From Phycisphaerales bacterium (GTDB lineage Bacteria > Planctomycetota > Phycisphaerae > SM23-33), in NCBI GenBank assembly GCA_003153915.1, contig PMBX01000273.1:1-6167 (forward strand): a stretch of 6,167 bases of DNA, written 5' to 3'. Each line of letters begins with the position of its first letter. The stretch's first letter is position 1. This document shows, one piece after another, positions 3,999 to 6,167 of this stretch. A program made the translations under genes and the position numbers. The notes beneath the pieces are model-generated. The model did not search any database. It saw only the letters and a program-made list of their open reading frames with translations, and was not told where the DNA came from.

Positions 3999-5474
3999 AT
4001 GCCCGCTGAATATCGTTTCTTGGCGTTGGACCTAGGGGCCGAAAGCGGCAGGGGGGAACTGGTCACGTTGCGCGACGGCAAGGTGCAGATGGAGGAGGTG
4101 CATCGCTTCGCCAACCGCTCCGTCCGCCTGGCCGGGACGCTGCACTGGGACTTCCCCTCACTGTATGCGGAGGTCCTGGCGGCGATGCTGGCCTGCTCGC
4201 AACGCGGCGTCAAGATCGCCAGCGCCGCTGTGGACACCTGGGGAGTGGATTTCGGCCTGCTGGGCTGCGACGGGCGGCTGCTGGGCAACCCCGTCCAGTA
4301 CCGCGACGCCCGCACGGAAAACATCCACGCCTATAGCGACCGCTTCATGTCTCGCGAGGAAATCTTCGCCGCCACGGGGTACGAGCCTTGGGCCATCGGT
4401 TCGCTATTTCAACTGCTGGCCATGCAGCGGGACCATTGGCCGACGCTCGAAGCGGCCGAGACGTTCCTCAACATGCCCGACCTGTTCAATTACTTCCTAA
4501 CGGGCGTGAAGGCCTGCGAGTATTCGATCTTCAATACTTCCAACCTGATGGGCCTGGACTGCAAATGGGCCGCTCAGATCATGCGCGCCTTCGGCTTGTC
4601 TGAAAAAATGTTCCCCAGGCTCATCCCGCCGGCCACCGTGCTGGGTCCGCTTCTGCCGGCAGTGCGGGACGAAACGGGCCTGGGCGACATCCCCATCATT
4701 GCCACCTGCGGGCACGATACCTCCGCCGCCGTTGCCGCCGTTGGAGGCCAGGGCCGCAACTGGGCCTTCCTAAGCTGCGGAACCTGGAGCATCCTAGGCT
4801 CGCTGATCGACCGGGCGGTGGCCACGCCGCGATGCCTGGAACTTGGCTTCACCAACGAATACACACTGGGCGGCTGGTACCTGGCTCGCAACATCCTGGG
4901 CCTTTGGCTGATCCAGCAATTGCGCCGCAAATGGGACCGCCCCGGCGACCCGTGGGACTATGTTAGAATGATCGCCGAGGCGGCCAGCTCTGCCGGTAAC
5001 GGGGCACTGGTCAACATAGCCGACGAGGCGTTCCTGGCGCCTCCGGATATGGAAGAAGCCCTTCTGGCGGCCATCCGTGGCAGCGGGCAGACCACCCCGG
5101 CAGATCGCGGCGGGCTGGTCCGTTGCGTCCTGGAGAGCCTGGCGTTGGAGTATGCCTGCCGCCTGGATGCCGTTGGCGAACTGACGGGCAAGCCACGCGA
5201 GTCGCTGTACATGGTGGGGGGCGGAACGGCCAACAAGCTGTTGTGCCAGTGGACCGCCGACGCCTGCTGCCGGCCCGTCTACGCAGGCGCCGACCAGTGC
5301 ACGGCGATCGGAAACGCATTGTGCCAAGCCGTCGCACTGGGCATACTCAAGGACCGCGACCAGGTCCGCCAGGTCATGCGGGAGTCGTTTGCAATGACCT
5401 GTTACGAGCCGTCGGATGCGGCGGCGTGGAAGGACAAAAGAGACAAATACGCGCGGCTTGCGGCCAAGCGATAA
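3999..5474 (+). CDS. rhaB: Rhamnulokinase-type FGGY carbohydrate kinase
   Basis: Transfers phosphate from ATP to the C1 hydroxyl of an L-ketose, L-rhamnulose or possibly L-fuculose. At 491 residues it is close to the roughly 489 of E. coli RhaB. The first FGGY domain begins with the phosphate loop D11-L12-G13-A14-E15-S16-G17-R18. It continues with H49-W50-D51 and V78-D79-T80-W81-G82-V83-D84-F85-G86, then Y101-R102-D103, all typical of RhaB. The linker to the second domain holds C237-G238-H239-D240-T241, with D240 the expected catalytic base. S259-C260-G261-T262-W263-S264-I265-L266-G267 follows, and the adenosine-binding G407-G408-G409-T410-A411-N412 completes the fold. No key residue is missing. 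It lies 38 bp after manA and 31 bp before the fucose-isomerase-like gene, so it is translated from the same message. Because the neighbouring isomerase is fucose-type, the substrate may be L-fuculose; the family match alone favours rhamnulose. Confidence 0.88.
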   Translation: MPAEYRFLALDLGAESGRGELVTLRDGKVQMEEVHRFANRSVRLAGTLHWDFPSLYAEVLAAMLACSQRGVKIASAAVDTWGVDFGLLGCDGRLLGNPVQYRDARTENIHAYSDRFMSREEIFAATGYEPWAIGSLFQLLAMQRDHWPTLEAAETFLNMPDLFNYFLTGVKACEYSIFNTSNLMGLDCKWAAQIMRAFGLSEKMFPRLIPPATVLGPLLPAVRDETGLGDIPIIATCGHDTSAAVAAVGGQGRNWAFLSCGTWSILGSLIDRAVATPRCLELGFTNEYTLGGWYLARNILGLWLIQQLRRKWDRPGDPWDYVRMIAEAASSAGNGALVNIADEAFLAPPDMEEALLAAIRGSGQTTPADRGGLVRCVLESLALEYACRLDAVGELTGKPRESLYMVGGGTANKLLCQWTADACCRPVYAGADQCTAIGNALCQAVALGILKDRDQVRQVMRESFAMTCYEPSDAAAWKDKRDKYARLAAKR

Positions 5475-5505
5475 TCCGCCGCGCCTAAATCCAAGGAGCG
5501 TCCAC

Positions 5506-6167
5506 ATGGCCAAAGCAAGGAATCTGCCCGATACGAAACGTCTTGCCGCCAAGACGGTGACCTTCGGCGTCTGCGCCACCAGCGACCCGCGAATCGACGC
5601 CGCCAGCCGGCAACGATGCGTCAACATCGTGCGAATGGTCGCCGAGATTGTCGCCGCCGGCGTGAAGATGAGCGACGGAAGCGACGTGGAGGTCGTCTGG
5701 ACCCCCGTGCTGATCGACGGGGAGAAACAGGCCGATATCGTCGCCCGCCAGTTCGCCGACGCCGGCGTGGGCGCCGTCATCTGCGCGCCGGACACCTGGG
5801 CCTTCCCGCAACTGACGCTGATGAGCCTGCTTAGCCACCTGCCGGCTGACACGCCCGTCAACATCACCTGCGGCAACAGCGGACCCAAGCCCGGGGTAGT
5901 TTATGCGCACGCGGTCAACGGTGCGTTGGCGCAGTCAGGCCGGCTGGTGGCCTTGAACGTTGGCACCTGGCCGGACCTGGGCGCCGAGCCCAAGATGATG
6001 CCCTCCACGGCGGAGGCGTTGATCGACTGGTGTTATGCGGCGATGACGCGCGTGGGGCTGAAAGGCCGGCGCGTGGTGATATTCGGCCACGACTCCATGG
6101 GTATGGAGACGGCCCTGGCGCATATCCTGCCCACGCGCCGCACCTTCGGCCTGGAGATCACGCGGCT
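5506..6167 (+). CDS. L-fucose isomerase-like protein, N-terminal part (runs off the window)
   Basis: Open from the ATG at 5506 to the window edge: 220 complete codons and no stop. The start is strong, with AAGGAG at 5493-5498 and 7 nt spacing. The N-terminal order matches the L-fucose/L-arabinose isomerase superfamily. A first Rossmann-like strand F20-G21-V22 is followed by a D27-P28-R29 loop and a long helix (33-54). Then come V64-V65-W66-T67-P68, D91-A92-G93-V94-G95-A96-V97-I98, P102-D103-T104-W105, and T119-P120-V121-N122. G131-x-V133-V134-Y135-A136 follows, and finally G194-H195-D196-S197-M198-G199-M200, equivalent to the region before the second domain in FucI. The metal ligands and catalytic residues of FucI lie in the C-terminal half and are outside the window, so activity cannot be judged. 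The protein should be cytoplasmic and convert an aldose to a ketose for the kinase just upstream. L-fucose is the best guess; D-arabinose or another substrate is possible. Confidence 0.75.
   Translation, partial: MAKARNLPDTKRLAAKTVTFGVCATSDPRIDAASRQRCVNIVRMVAEIVAAGVKMSDGSDVEVVWTPVLIDGEKQADIVARQFADAGVGAVICAPDTWAFPQLTLMSLLSHLPADTPVNITCGNSGPKPGVVYAHAVNGALAQSGRLVALNVGTWPDLGAEPKMMPSTAEALIDWCYAAMTRVGLKGRRVVIFGHDSMGMETALAHILPTRRTFGLEITR

Noticed and set aside
4794..5888. 364-codon open frame on the minus strand opposite the kinase and isomerase
   Set aside because: It spans two well-supported genes on the other strand, and its low-complexity composition fits a GC-rich shadow frame.
1..6167. tRNA, rRNA, CRISPR, insertion sequence or defence system
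   Set aside because: No cloverleaf, regularly spaced repeats, transposase motifs or recognisable defence-gene domains were seen on either strand.

Overview
The window looks like a piece of a planctomycete genome, most likely from the Phycisphaerae side of the phylum. Three things suggest this. There is a protein with the 'LPALSKARE' helix and an SDG-containing C-terminus typical of the abundant planctomycete pseudopilin-like proteins. A class I mannose-6-phosphate isomerase, a rhamnulokinase-type kinase and a fucose-isomerase-type protein form a 6-deoxyhexose operon. The sugar genes are GC-rich with Shine-Dalgarno sites. The phylum assignment is inference from these features, not from a marker gene.

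Left part (1-2064, + strand): a short repeat-bearing leader comes first. It is followed by a small predicted lipoprotein (175-507), a multi-pass membrane protein fused to a pseudopilin-like C-terminal domain (597-1427), and a 191-residue conserved hypothetical protein (1489-2064). The first two genes share an identical 14-bp block running from the ribosome binding site into the start codon. The membrane gene is clearly AT-richer than the rest. The hypothetical protein has an R-K-T-x-N ... P-x-D pattern that may relate it to HhH-GPD base-excision glycosylases, and it is the most interesting protein here.

Middle (2065-2937): a 184-bp convergent gap holds a possible bidirectional terminator. Then comes a stand-alone tRNA-binding (MetRS beta / EMAP-type) protein on the minus strand (2249-2599). 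After it lies a 338-bp divergent intergenic region with one candidate sigma70-type promoter facing each way, several hairpins and a 12-bp direct repeat.

Right part (2938-6167, + strand): a tight operon with 38-bp and 31-bp gaps encodes ManA, a rhamnulokinase-like FGGY kinase, and the N-terminal 220 residues of an L-fucose-isomerase-like protein that runs off the window. Together they would feed mannose and an L-6-deoxyhexose (fucose or rhamnose) into central metabolism: isomerisation, C1 phosphorylation, then aldol cleavage by an enzyme not in this window. No tRNA, rRNA, CRISPR array, insertion sequence or convincing phage gene was seen.
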